DNA of 8,062 bases from an uncultured Acidimicrobiia bacterium (GCA_937949585.1 CALEDW010000189.1:1-8062), one strand, 5' to 3'; shown: positions 1-7,968, counted from the first letter of the stretch. Notes: generated by a model not told the origin, from the sequence alone. Numbers and translations: made by a program.

Positions 1-1514
<1,514 letters not shown>

Positions 1515-1547
1515 GGGTCGCCGGCGGCGGCGGCCGTCGCGACGGAC

Positions 1548-1553
1548 TAGCCT
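1548..1553 (+). promoter_or_regulatory. candidate -10 box (TAGCCT) of the purA-purD-purB-purC unit
   Basis: TAGCCT fits the actinobacterial -10 pattern TANNNT and lies in the clpB-purA gap. Reading the + strand, I find the trinucleotide TAG only twice in the window, both times inside TAGCCT just ahead of a gene start. No TTGACA-like -35 is visible at the usual spacing, which is common in actinobacteria. Transcription would start near 1560-1563, giving purA a leader of about 65 bases. The position and rarity are seen; promoter activity is inferred. Confidence 0.5.
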
Positions 1554-1590
1554 GCGTCCAACGTGGGTGCCATCCGGACCGGGGATGGGC

Positions 1591-1604
1591 GCGGGGCGCC
1601 CCGC
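1591..1604. repeat. perfect 14-base palindrome in the purA leader
   Basis: GCGGGGCGCCCCGC equals its own reverse complement. As RNA it can form a 5-bp GC-only stem with a GCGC loop, and flanking GGGG (1581-1584) could extend the pairing with the C-run at 1608-1612. It ends 12 bases before the GGGAG ribosome-binding site of purA, so it could influence translation or serve as an operator. No T-tract follows, so it is not a standard terminator. Palindromes of this kind also arise by chance at this GC content. Confidence 0.35.
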
Positions 1605-1616
1605 CGTCCCCCGAGC

Positions 1617-1621
1617 GGGAG
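1617..1621 (+). promoter_or_regulatory. ribosome-binding site of purA
   Basis: GGGAG lies 6 bases before the GTG at 1628. It supports that GTG as the purA start, which also gives the N-terminus expected for the family. Confidence 0.6.
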
Positions 1622-1627
1622 CCGGTC

Positions 1628-2920
1628 GTGCCGGGCACGGTGATCGTCGGCACCCAGTGGGGTGACGAGGGCAAGGGGCGGTTCACCGACTACCTGGCCC
1701 GCGAGTCCGATCTCGTCGTCCGGTACCAGGGCGGGCACAACGCCGGCCACACCATCGTGGTGGGTGGTGAGGTGTTCGCACTCCAGCTCGTGCCCAGCGG
1801 GGTCCTGTACCCGCAGGTGACCCCGGTGATCGGCAACGGGGTGGTCGTGGACCCGGCGGTGCTCATCGCCGAGCTCGACATGCTCGAGGCGAAGGGGGTC
1901 GACACCTCGCGGGTGCGGCTCTCCGGCAACGCGCACCTCATCATGCCGTACCACGTGGAGCTCGACCGGCTCACCGAGCGCTACCTGGGGCGCAACAAGC
2001 TCGGCACCACCAAGCGCGGGATCGGCCCGGCCTACGCCGACAAGGCCCTCCGGGTCGGCCTGCGGGTCCAGGACCTGCTCGACGAGAAGATCTTCCGGGC
2101 GAAGCTCGAGCTCGTGCTCCGGGAGCGCAACGGCGTGCTCGCCAAGGTGTACAACCGCTTGCCCATGGACGCCGCCGGGATCTGTGAGCGCTACCTGGCG
2201 ATGGCCCCTCGACTCGAGCCGCTCATCGACGACACCGTGCACCTGGTGCACCGTGCGCTCGCCCACGGGCGGCGTGTGCTCTTCGAGGGGGCCCAGGCGA
2301 CCTTCCTCGACCTCGACCACGGCACCTACCCCTTCGTGACGTCCTCCAACCCGGTCGCCGGTGGGGTCTGCACCGGTGCCGGTGTCGGGCCCCGGGCGAT
2401 CGACCGGGTGATCGGCGTGACGAAGGCCTACACCACCCGGGTCGGGGCCGGCCCCTTCCCCACCGAGCTGCCCGAAGGCGACCCGGTGGGCGACGAACTG
2501 GTGGCCCGGGGCCAAGAGTTCGGCACGAACACGGGGCGCCGCCGCCGCCCCGGGTGGCTCGATGCGGTGATGCTGCGCCACGCCGTGGCGCTCAACACCT
2601 GCACCGAGCTGGCGATCACCAAGCTCGACGTGCTCGCGCCGTTCCCCGAGGTGCGGATCTGCGTGGCCTACGACGGACCGGACGGTACGCGCTACGAGCA
2701 CGTGCCCTACCACCAATCGGTGCTGCACAAGGTGCAACCGGTGTACGAGACCCTGCCCGGCTGGCAATGCGACCTCACCGAGGTGCGCCACCTCGACGAC
2801 CTGCCGGCGGCGGCCCGGAGGTACCTGGAGCGCATCGAGGAGCTGGCCGAGGTGCCGGTCACGTTCGTGTCGGTCGGCCCGGCCCGGGACCAGACGGTGG
2901 TCCTCCCCACCGCGGCGTGA
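1628..2920 (+). CDS. purA: Adenylosuccinate synthetase PurA
   Basis: PurA is a cytoplasmic enzyme that condenses IMP with aspartate, using GTP, to give adenylosuccinate, the first committed step to AMP. The 430-residue product has the normal full length. The N-terminus carries VIVGTQWGDEGKG, the family signature with the catalytic Asp and phosphate loop, followed by the GGHNAGHT motif whose His is catalytic. Further on are TTKRGIGPAYADK, the loop GAGPFPTEL, the TGRRRRPGWLD segment and the guanine-binding TKLD. The GTG start puts QWGDEGKG close to the N-terminus as expected and has a GGGAG 6 bases upstream. It is the first gene of a run purA-purD-purB-purC. Its TGA stop overlaps the purD GTG by 4 bases (GTGA), which implies translational coupling. 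PurB, two genes on, completes the conversion to AMP. Confidence 0.97.
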   Translation: MPGTVIVGTQWGDEGKGRFTDYLARESDLVVRYQGGHNAGHTIVVGGEVFALQLVPSGVLYPQVTPVIGNGVVVDPAVLIAELDMLEAKGVDTSRVRLSGNAHLIMPYHVELDRLTERYLGRNKLGTTKRGIGPAYADKALRVGLRVQDLLDEKIFRAKLELVLRERNGVLAKVYNRLPMDAAGICERYLAMAPRLEPLIDDTVHLVHRALAHGRRVLFEGAQATFLDLDHGTYPFVTSSNPVAGGVCTGAGVGPRAIDRVIGVTKAYTTRVGAGPFPTELPEGDPVGDELVARGQEFGTNTGRRRRPGWLDAVMLRHAVALNTCTELAITKLDVLAPFPEVRICVAYDGPDGTRYEHVPYHQSVLHKVQPVYETLPGWQCDLTEVRHLDDLPAAARRYLERIEELAEVPVTFVSVGPARDQTVVLPTAA

Positions 2921-4164
2921 ACGTCCTCGTCGTCGGGTCCGGGGGCCGGGAGCACGCGCTCTGCTGGGCGCTGGCGCGCTCGGAGGTGGTCGACGCGGTG
3001 GCCGCCGCGCCGGGCAACGACGGCATCGCCGAGGTCGCGGCGTGCCTGCCGCTGGAGGCGGCGTTGGGAGGGATCGAGACCTTCGACCTGGTGGTGATCG
3101 GACCCGAGGCGCAGCTCGTCGACGGGCTGGCCGACGAGCTGCGGGGCGCCGGCCCCCGCGTGTTCGGGCCGTCCCGGGCCGCCGCCCGCCTCGAGGGCTC
3201 CAAGGCCTGGATGAAGGAGGTCTGCGCCCGGGCCGGGGTCCCGACCGCCCGGTACGCCACCTTCGGCGCAGGGGAGGAGGCGGCGGCCCTGGCCTGGCTG
3301 GACACCTTGCCCGGCACCTACGTCGTGAAGACCGACGGGCTGGCGGCGGGCAAGGGCGTGCTGGTCACCGACTCCCTCCCCGAAGCCCGGGAGGCGGTGC
3401 GGGCCTACCTGTCCGGCGCGGCCTTCGGCGATGCCGGGCGACGGATCGTGGTCGAAGAGGGCCTCAGCGGCCCAGAGCTGTCGCTGCTGGTGCTCTGTGA
3501 CGGTTCGCCCGAAGGCGTGCCCCTGGCCCCCGCCCGGGACCACAAGCGCCTCGGCGACGGTGACACCGGCCCGAACACCGGCGGGATGGGTGCGTTCAGC
3601 CCCGTCCCCGGCGTCGACGACGTGCTGGTCGGCGAGGTGATGGAGCGCATCGTCGCGCCGACGCTGCGGACGTTGGCCGCCGACGGGATCCCCTACCAGG
3701 GGGTGCTCTACGCCGGGCTCATGCTCACCGCCGAGGGCCCCAAACTGTTGGAGTACAACGTGCGGTTCGGCGACCCGGAGTGCCAGGTGGTCGTACCCCG
3801 CCTGGCCGGCGACCTGGCCGTGCACTGTGCCGAGGCGGCCGAGGGTCGCCTGCGCACCCCCGTCCGGTTCCGTCCCGAGGCCTGCGTGACGGTGGTGCTG
3901 GCCTCCGAGGGCTACCCGGGCGCCCCGCGCCCGGGTGCGCGGATCGAGGGGATCGAGGAGGCGGTCGCTCAGCCGGGCGTGGTGGTGTTCCACGCCGGCA
4001 CCCGACGCGACGGCGACGTGTGGCGCACGGCCGGGGGTCGGGTGCTCGACGTGACCGCGACCGGGGCGACGCTCGAGGAGGCCCGCCGACGGGCCTACGA
4101 CGCGGTGGACCGCATCCGTTGGCCCGGGATGCAGTACCGGCACGACATCGGGGCGGCGCCGTGA
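2917..4164 (+). CDS. purD: Phosphoribosylamine-glycine ligase (GAR synthetase) PurD
   Basis: PurD joins phosphoribosylamine and glycine with ATP to make GAR, the second step of de novo purine synthesis. The 415 residues fit the monofunctional bacterial enzyme. The N-terminal domain begins VNVLVVGSGGREHAL and contains APGNDGI and a GPEAQLVDG segment. The ATP-grasp domain has KTDGLAAGKGV, the glycine-rich hairpin DGDTGPNTGGMGAFSP, YQGVLYAGLM and the metal-ligand signature NVRFGDPECQ. The C-terminal domain ends in RIRWPGMQYRHDIG. The GTG start is set by the family N-terminus and by the GTGA overlap with purA. The 20 bases upstream (…CCTCCCCACCGCGGC) contain no Shine-Dalgarno sequence, so initiation probably depends on ribosomes terminating on purA. 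The stop overlaps purB in the same way. Confidence 0.97.
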   Translation: MNVLVVGSGGREHALCWALARSEVVDAVAAAPGNDGIAEVAACLPLEAALGGIETFDLVVIGPEAQLVDGLADELRGAGPRVFGPSRAAARLEGSKAWMKEVCARAGVPTARYATFGAGEEAAALAWLDTLPGTYVVKTDGLAAGKGVLVTDSLPEAREAVRAYLSGAAFGDAGRRIVVEEGLSGPELSLLVLCDGSPEGVPLAPARDHKRLGDGDTGPNTGGMGAFSPVPGVDDVLVGEVMERIVAPTLRTLAADGIPYQGVLYAGLMLTAEGPKLLEYNVRFGDPECQVVVPRLAGDLAVHCAEAAEGRLRTPVRFRPEACVTVVLASEGYPGAPRPGARIEGIEEAVAQPGVVVFHAGTRRDGDVWRTAGGRVLDVTATGATLEEARRRAYDAVDRIRWPGMQYRHDIGAAP

Positions 4165-5468
4165 TCCCCCGCTACTCCCGACCCGAGATGGCGGCGCTGT
4201 TCACCGACGAGGCGCGCTACGCGGCCTGGCTCGAGGTGGAGGTTCTGGCCGTCGAGGCGTGGGCGGCGCTGGGGGTGGTCCCCGCAGAGGCGGCACGAGC
4301 CGTTCGGGAACGGGCGTCGTTCGACGTTGCCGCGGTGGAGGCGCGTGAACGGGTGACCGACCACGACGTTGCCGCCTTCGTCGACGTGGTTCAGGAGGCC
4401 GTGGGCCCGCCCCACGGGGCCTGGGTGCACTACGGGCTCACGTCGTCCGACGTGGTCGACACGGCATTGGCCTGGCAGCTCACGAAGGCGGTCGACCTGC
4501 TGCTCGGCGCCGCCGAGGCGCTCGATCGGGTGCTCAGCGCCCGGGCTCGGGAGTTCCGCACGACCCTCATGGTGGGACGGACCCACGGGGTGCACGCCGA
4601 GCCGACCACCTTCGGGGCCAAGCTGGCGCTGTTCGCCCTCCAGGTCCGGCGCGACCGGCAGCGTCTGCGCCGCGCCCGCCGGACCGTCGCGGTCGGCAAG
4701 CTGTCCGGGGCGGTGGGCACCTACAGCAACGTCGATCCGTTCGTCGAGCAGTTCGTCTGCGAACGGCTGGGGTTGCAGCCGGTCCCGGCCTCCCAGGTGG
4801 TGGCCCGGGACCGTCACGCCGAGCTGCTGTGGGCCTGCGCCTCGGTGGGCGCCACCGTCGAGGCGGTGGCCCTGGAGATCCGCCACCTCGCCCGTACCGA
4901 GGTGCGGGAGGTGGAGGAGCCGTTCCGTGCCGGGGCGCAGAAGGGCTCGTCGGCGATGCCCCACAAACGCAACCCTGTGCGTTCCGAGCAACTCTGCGGG
5001 TTGGCCCGGCTGTTGCGGGCCAACCTCACCGCCGGGCTCGAGAACGTCGCGCTGTGGCACGAGCGCGACATCTCCCACTCGTCGGTGGAGCGGGTGATCC
5101 TGCCCGACTCCTGCCTGCTCGCCTACCACGTCCTGGTGCGCCTGCGCGAGCTCGTGGAGGGTCTGGTGGTCCACCCGGAACGGATGCGGGCCAACCTGGA
5201 CGCGTCCGGCGGGCTGGTGTACTCGCAGGCGGTGCTGCTGGCGCTCGTCGCCGGCGGGCTCGGCCGGGACGAGGCCTACCGGGTGGTGCAGGCCGCCGCG
5301 GCGCGGACCTGGGAGACCGGACTGCCGTTCCGAGAGGCGCTCGCCGACGACCCCGTGGTACGGGAGCGGCTCGGCGTCGAGCGCCTCGACGCCTGCTTCG
5401 ACCCCGCCCCGGCGCTGGCCGGGGCGGCACGCGTCGTCGACGCCCTCGACCGCCCGGAGCAACCGTGA
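4161..5468 (+). CDS. purB: Adenylosuccinate lyase PurB
   Basis: PurB releases fumarate twice in purine metabolism: from SAICAR to give AICAR, and from adenylosuccinate to give AMP. It belongs to the fumarase/aspartase superfamily, whose members are homotetramers with shared active sites. The 435-residue protein matches the shorter bacterial type and starts IPRYSRPEMAALFTDE. Visible motifs are HYGLTSSDVVDTA, the catalytic-His region GRTHGVHAEP (His about residue 142) and the mobile-loop signature GSSAMPHKRNP from about residue 262, with the catalytic Ser. The ERDISHSSVER segment is also typical. The GTG start overlaps the purD stop as GTGA, with only a weak GGGG stretch upstream; the stop overlaps purC likewise. 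Its place between purD and purC, downstream of purA, suits its double role. Confidence 0.97.
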   Translation: MIPRYSRPEMAALFTDEARYAAWLEVEVLAVEAWAALGVVPAEAARAVRERASFDVAAVEARERVTDHDVAAFVDVVQEAVGPPHGAWVHYGLTSSDVVDTALAWQLTKAVDLLLGAAEALDRVLSARAREFRTTLMVGRTHGVHAEPTTFGAKLALFALQVRRDRQRLRRARRTVAVGKLSGAVGTYSNVDPFVEQFVCERLGLQPVPASQVVARDRHAELLWACASVGATVEAVALEIRHLARTEVREVEEPFRAGAQKGSSAMPHKRNPVRSEQLCGLARLLRANLTAGLENVALWHERDISHSSVERVILPDSCLLAYHVLVRLRELVEGLVVHPERMRANLDASGGLVYSQAVLLALVAGGLGRDEAYRVVQAAAARTWETGLPFREALADDPVVRERLGVERLDACFDPAPALAGAARVVDALDRPEQP

Positions 5469-6355
5469 TCGCCCTCCCCCACCGGTACTCCGGGAAGGTG
5501 CGTGAGCTCTACGAGGTGGACGACGACCGCCTGCTCATCGTGGCGACCGACCGCATCTCGGTGTTCGACGTGGTGTTGCCGGACGAGATCCCCGACAAGG
5601 GCCGGATCCTCACCGCGCTGTCGGCGTTCTTCTTCGACCGGGTCGCCGATCTCGTCCCCCACCACTGCATCAGCGTGCGCCCGGACGACCTGCCCGCCGC
5701 GGCCCGCCCCGACGCCGACGGGCGGGGGATGCTGGTGTGGCGGACCGAGCCGATCCGGATCGAGTGCATCGCCCGCGGGTACCTGTTCGGCGGCGCCTGG
5801 GCCGAGTACGAACGCCACGGCACGGTGTGGGGCCGCCGCCTGCCGGCGGGCCTCCGCCGTGCCGACGCCCTGCCGGAACCGCTGTTCACGCCCACCACCA
5901 AGGCCGACGCGGGCCACGACGAGCCGCTGACCGAGGAGCAGGCCGCGGCGCTGGTGGGTGCCGCACGCCTGGGGCGGATCCGCGACCTGACGCTGGCCGT
6001 CTACGCACGGGGTGCCGAGCACGCCCGGGCGGCCGGGCTCATCCTCGCCGACACCAAGCTGGAGTTCGGCCTGCGCGACGGGGAGCTCCTGCTTATCGAC
6101 GAGGTCCTCACCCCGGATTCGTCCCGCTACTGGGCCGCCGACGCCTACGAGCCCGGGGGCTCCCCGGAGCAGTTCGACAAGCAGTTCGTGCGCGACCACT
6201 ACCTCCGGCTCGGCTGGGACCGGCGGCCCCCGGCGCCGTCGCTGCCCCCGGAGGTGGTGGACCAGACCCGGCGTCGCTACGTCGAGGCCTACGAGCGGCT
6301 CACCGGCCGCTCCTTCGCCGACTGGTACGGTCCGCCCGTCGAAAGGGCCCGGTAG
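5465..6355 (+). CDS. purC: SAICAR synthetase PurC
   Basis: PurC couples CAIR and aspartate, using ATP, to form SAICAR, the substrate of PurB encoded just upstream. The product is 296 residues, the longer form found in actinobacteria and fungi (E. coli PurC is about 237). The N-terminus YSGKVRELYEVDDDRLLIVATDRISVFD is the ATP-binding region. TKADAGHDE follows, and ILADTKLEFG (Asp about residue 196) is the second family signature. The first signature normally ends in GS, as in RGYLTGS; here it reads RGYLFGG (residues 104-110), a Ser-to-Gly change. The GTG start overlaps the purB stop as GTGA and has a GGAG (5456-5459) 5 bases upstream. The stop is TAG, the only one among the window's genes, and lies inside the proposed purS promoter. 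Confidence 0.96.
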   Translation: MIALPHRYSGKVRELYEVDDDRLLIVATDRISVFDVVLPDEIPDKGRILTALSAFFFDRVADLVPHHCISVRPDDLPAAARPDADGRGMLVWRTEPIRIECIARGYLFGGAWAEYERHGTVWGRRLPAGLRRADALPEPLFTPTTKADAGHDEPLTEEQAAALVGAARLGRIRDLTLAVYARGAEHARAAGLILADTKLEFGLRDGELLLIDEVLTPDSSRYWAADAYEPGGSPEQFDKQFVRDHYLRLGWDRRPPAPSLPPEVVDQTRRRYVEAYERLTGRSFADWYGPPVERAR

Positions 6356-6358
6356 CCT
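6353..6358 (+). promoter_or_regulatory. candidate -10 box (TAGCCT) of a leaderless purS transcript, overlapping the purC stop
   Basis: TAGCCT begins with the three bases of the purC stop codon. The ATG of purS at 6366 lies 7 bases after the hexamer, where an actinobacterial transcript would start. There is no Shine-Dalgarno sequence in front of that ATG; the nearest purine run, GAAAGGG at 6341-6347, is too far away. This points to a leaderless mRNA. The hexamer matches the one before purA. No convincing -35 is seen. Confidence 0.55.
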
Positions 6359-6365
6359 CGCCGTG

Positions 6366-6659
6366 ATGGCGGGCGGCGACGACGGGACCGGCGTCCCGTA
6401 CCTGGTGAAGGTGGAGGTGACCCCCCGGGCCGGGATCCGCGACCCGGAAGGCGCCGCCGTGGAACGGGCGCTGGCCGCCCTCGGTCATCCCGACGCCCGC
6501 GGGGTGCACATCGGCAAGCTCATCACCCTGCACCTGCGGGCCCCCGACGCCGCCGCGGCGGAGCGACGGGCCGACGAGCTGTGCCGGACCCTGCTGGCCA
6601 ACCCGGTGATCGAGGACTACCGGATCGAGGTGCGTGCCGCCGAGGGGAGCGGGCCGTGA
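6366..6659 (+). CDS. purS: FGAM synthetase subunit PurS
   Basis: PurS is the small subunit that bridges PurL and PurQ in the three-part FGAM synthetase (step 4) and helps pass ammonia between them. The 97-residue product has the family core: strand YLVKVEVTPRAGIRDPEG, then AVERALAALG, GVHIGKLITLHL and a final ADELCRTLLANPVIEDYRIEV. PurS proteins are usually near 80 residues; the extra length is a Gly/Asp-rich N-terminus (MAGGDDGTGVP) and a short tail. I chose ATG 6366 rather than the in-frame GTG at 6363 because the TAGCCT box at 6353 would place the transcript 5' end there. No SD is present. The gap to purC is 10 bases. The stop overlaps the purQ start as GTGA. Confidence 0.92.
   Translation: MAGGDDGTGVPYLVKVEVTPRAGIRDPEGAAVERALAALGHPDARGVHIGKLITLHLRAPDAAAAERRADELCRTLLANPVIEDYRIEVRAAEGSGP
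6642..6649 (+). promoter_or_regulatory. ribosome-binding site of purQ
   Basis: GAGGGGAG within the end of purS lies 6 bases before the purQ GTG. It is among the strongest SD-like sequences in the window and supports the GTG start at the GTGA overlap. Confidence 0.6.
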
Positions 6660-7345
6660 GCGTGCGGGTCGCGGTCGTGCAGTTCCCCGGGACGAACTGC
6701 GAGCTCGACGTGGCGACGGTGTGCGACCGGCTGGGCGCTGCACCCGAGATCGTCTTCCACCGGGAGCGCTCGCTGGCGGGCGCCGACGCCGTGATCCTGC
6801 CCGGGGGCTTCGCCCACGGCGACTACCTGCGGGCCGGCGCGATCGCCCGGTTCTCACCCGTGATGGAGGCGGTGCGCGCGGCGGCGCGTGCAGGGATGCC
6901 CGTCCTGGGGATCTGCAACGGGTTCCAGGTGCTCTGCGAGTCGGGGATGCTCCCGGGGGCGTTGATGCGCAACGCGGGGTTGCGCTTCGTGTGCGCGACG
7001 GTTCCCGTCCGGGTGGAGACGGCGGCCGACGTCCTCACCGCCGCGGCGGTGCCCGGATCGGTGCTGCAGCTCCCGGTGAACCACTTCGAAGGGTGCTACA
7101 CCTGCGACGACGCCACGCTGACCCGCCTGCGCGCCGAAGGGCGGGTGGTGCTGCGCTACCTGGAGAACCCCAACGGGAGCCTCGACGACATCGCCGGCGT
7201 GTGCAACGAGAGCGGCAACGTGGTCGGGCTCATGCCCCACCCGGAGCGTGCCTGCGACGCCCTGCTCGGTTCGAGCGACGGGCTCGTGCTCCTCTCGGGG
7301 TTCCTGACCGCCGCCGGGTGCCGCCCGACGGTCGCGACCGGCTGA
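6656..7345 (+). CDS. purQ: FGAM synthetase glutaminase subunit PurQ
   Basis: PurQ hydrolyses glutamine and supplies ammonia to PurL for conversion of FGAR to FGAM. It is a class I glutamine amidotransferase of 229 residues, the normal length. It begins VRVAVVQFPGTNCELD. The oxyanion-loop region is PGGFAHGDYLRAGAIARFSPVM, the nucleophile is Cys87 in GICNGFQVL, and the His/Glu pair is His195/Glu197 in MPHPER. NHFEG and NPNGSLDDIAGVCNESGNVVGLMPHPERA are further family blocks. FAHGDY replaces the more usual FSYGDY, and NHFEG the usual NHGEG, both seemingly tolerable. The GTG start overlaps the purS stop. purL, the usual downstream partner, is not here: pyrE follows after 83 bases, so PurL must be encoded elsewhere. 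Confidence 0.97.
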   Translation: MSVRVAVVQFPGTNCELDVATVCDRLGAAPEIVFHRERSLAGADAVILPGGFAHGDYLRAGAIARFSPVMEAVRAAARAGMPVLGICNGFQVLCESGMLPGALMRNAGLRFVCATVPVRVETAADVLTAAAVPGSVLQLPVNHFEGCYTCDDATLTRLRAEGRVVLRYLENPNGSLDDIAGVCNESGNVVGLMPHPERACDALLGSSDGLVLLSGFLTAAGCRPTVATG

Positions 7346-7375
7346 GCCGTGGCCGGCCGTCCCACCGGGTGCCCT

Positions 7376-7397
7376 CCCGCACCGCCGGCGGCACGGG
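7376..7397. repeat. imperfect 22-base palindrome between purQ and pyrE
   Basis: Two 11-base arms meet at the centre, with 9 of 11 positions complementary and two adjacent internal mismatches (CCCG-CA-CCGCC against GGCGG-CA-CGGG). It could form a GC-rich hairpin and weaken read-through or protect an RNA end. No T-run follows, so I do not call it a terminator. The surrounding 83-base gap holds no TA dinucleotide and hence no -10 box on the + strand. Confidence 0.25.
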
Positions 7398-7413
7398 TCG
7401 TCGGCACGGTGGT

Positions 7414-7420
7414 GAGAGGA
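7414..7420 (+). promoter_or_regulatory. ribosome-binding site of pyrE
   Basis: GAGAGGA lies 8 bases before the GTG at 7429 and decides the start. Longer in-frame reading upstream runs through purQ in another frame and has no family resemblance. Confidence 0.6.
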
Positions 7421-7428
7421 CCGCGGCG

Positions 7429-7968
7429 GTGACGCCGAGGCAGGCGGCGCTGGCCGCGGCCCTTCGGGACCACGCGATCCGCGAGGGCAACTTCACGCTC
7501 TCCTCGGGCGCGACCAGCACGTGGTACCTCGACGGCCGGTCCGTCACCTTCCGGGGTGATTGCTTCGAGCTCGTGGGTGAGGCCGTGCTGGAGGCGGTGG
7601 GCGACCTCGAGTTCGACGCGGTGGGCGGGATGGCGATGGGCGCCGTGCCGGTGGCCCTCGCCGTCGCCTTCGTGAGCGGGCGCCGCGCCTTCGCGGTGCG
7701 ACCGGAGGCGAAGGGCCACGGCATCGCCGGTCGCATCGCCGGTCCGCTGCAGCGCTCGGATCGGGTCTTGGTGGTGGAGGACACCGCCACCACCGGCGCC
7801 GCCCTGGCCGCGGCCGCCGACGCGGTGGTCGCCTTCGGCGCCCGGGTGGTGGCCGCTGCGGTGCTCGTCGACCGGGGTGGTGCGGCCGCCGACCGCATCG
7901 CCGCCCACGGCGTGCCGTACCACGCCGTGCTGACCGCGGCCGACCTCGGCCATCCGGTGGGGAGCTGA
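7429..7968 (+). CDS. pyrE: Orotate phosphoribosyltransferase, PyrE type
   Basis: PyrE transfers the phosphoribosyl group of PRPP to orotate, giving OMP in UMP synthesis; the enzyme is a dimer with shared active sites. The product is 179 residues, about the size I recall for mycobacterial PyrE. The orotate-side motif is FTLSSGATSTWYLDGR. The PRPP-binding motif VLVVEDTATTGAA has its acidic pair at Glu117/Asp118. The catalytic loop reads VRPEAKGHG (residues 90-98). Compared with the usual RKxAKxHG it keeps Arg91, Lys95 and His97 but has Pro92 where Lys is expected. The ending VPYHAVLTAADLGHPVGS resembles actinobacterial PyrE. The GTG start has GAGAGGA 8 bases upstream. With no -10 box in the gap, it is probably transcribed with purS-purQ. 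A related phosphoribosyltransferase of altered specificity cannot be excluded. Confidence 0.85.
   Translation: MTPRQAALAAALRDHAIREGNFTLSSGATSTWYLDGRSVTFRGDCFELVGEAVLEAVGDLEFDAVGGMAMGAVPVALAVAFVSGRRAFAVRPEAKGHGIAGRIAGPLQRSDRVLVVEDTATTGAALAAAADAVVAFGARVVAAAVLVDRGGAAADRIAAHGVPYHAVLTAADLGHPVGS

Noticed and set aside
1517..1543. Possible clpB terminator hairpin (GTCGC … GCGAC)
   Set aside because: Only a 5-bp stem with a large loop of GGC repeats and no T-tract; not distinguishable from chance.
1581..1627. A riboswitch in the purA leader
   Set aside because: The leader is about 65 bases with one short palindrome and no motif I recognise from purine, PRPP or other known riboswitches.
1547..2791. 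Long minus-strand open frame opposite purA
   Set aside because: Shadow of purA: the motifs lie in the + frame, and the antisense product is Gly/His/Val-rich without recognisable features.
2707..5462. Two long minus-strand open frames (478 and 455 codons) opposite purD and purB
   Set aside because: Both are antisense to complete, conserved genes, cross real gene boundaries, and have repetitive composition.
6363..6365. GTG at 6363 as the purS start
   Set aside because: It is in frame directly before the ATG, but only 4 bases after the TAGCCT box, too close for the transcript 5' end, and it has no SD.
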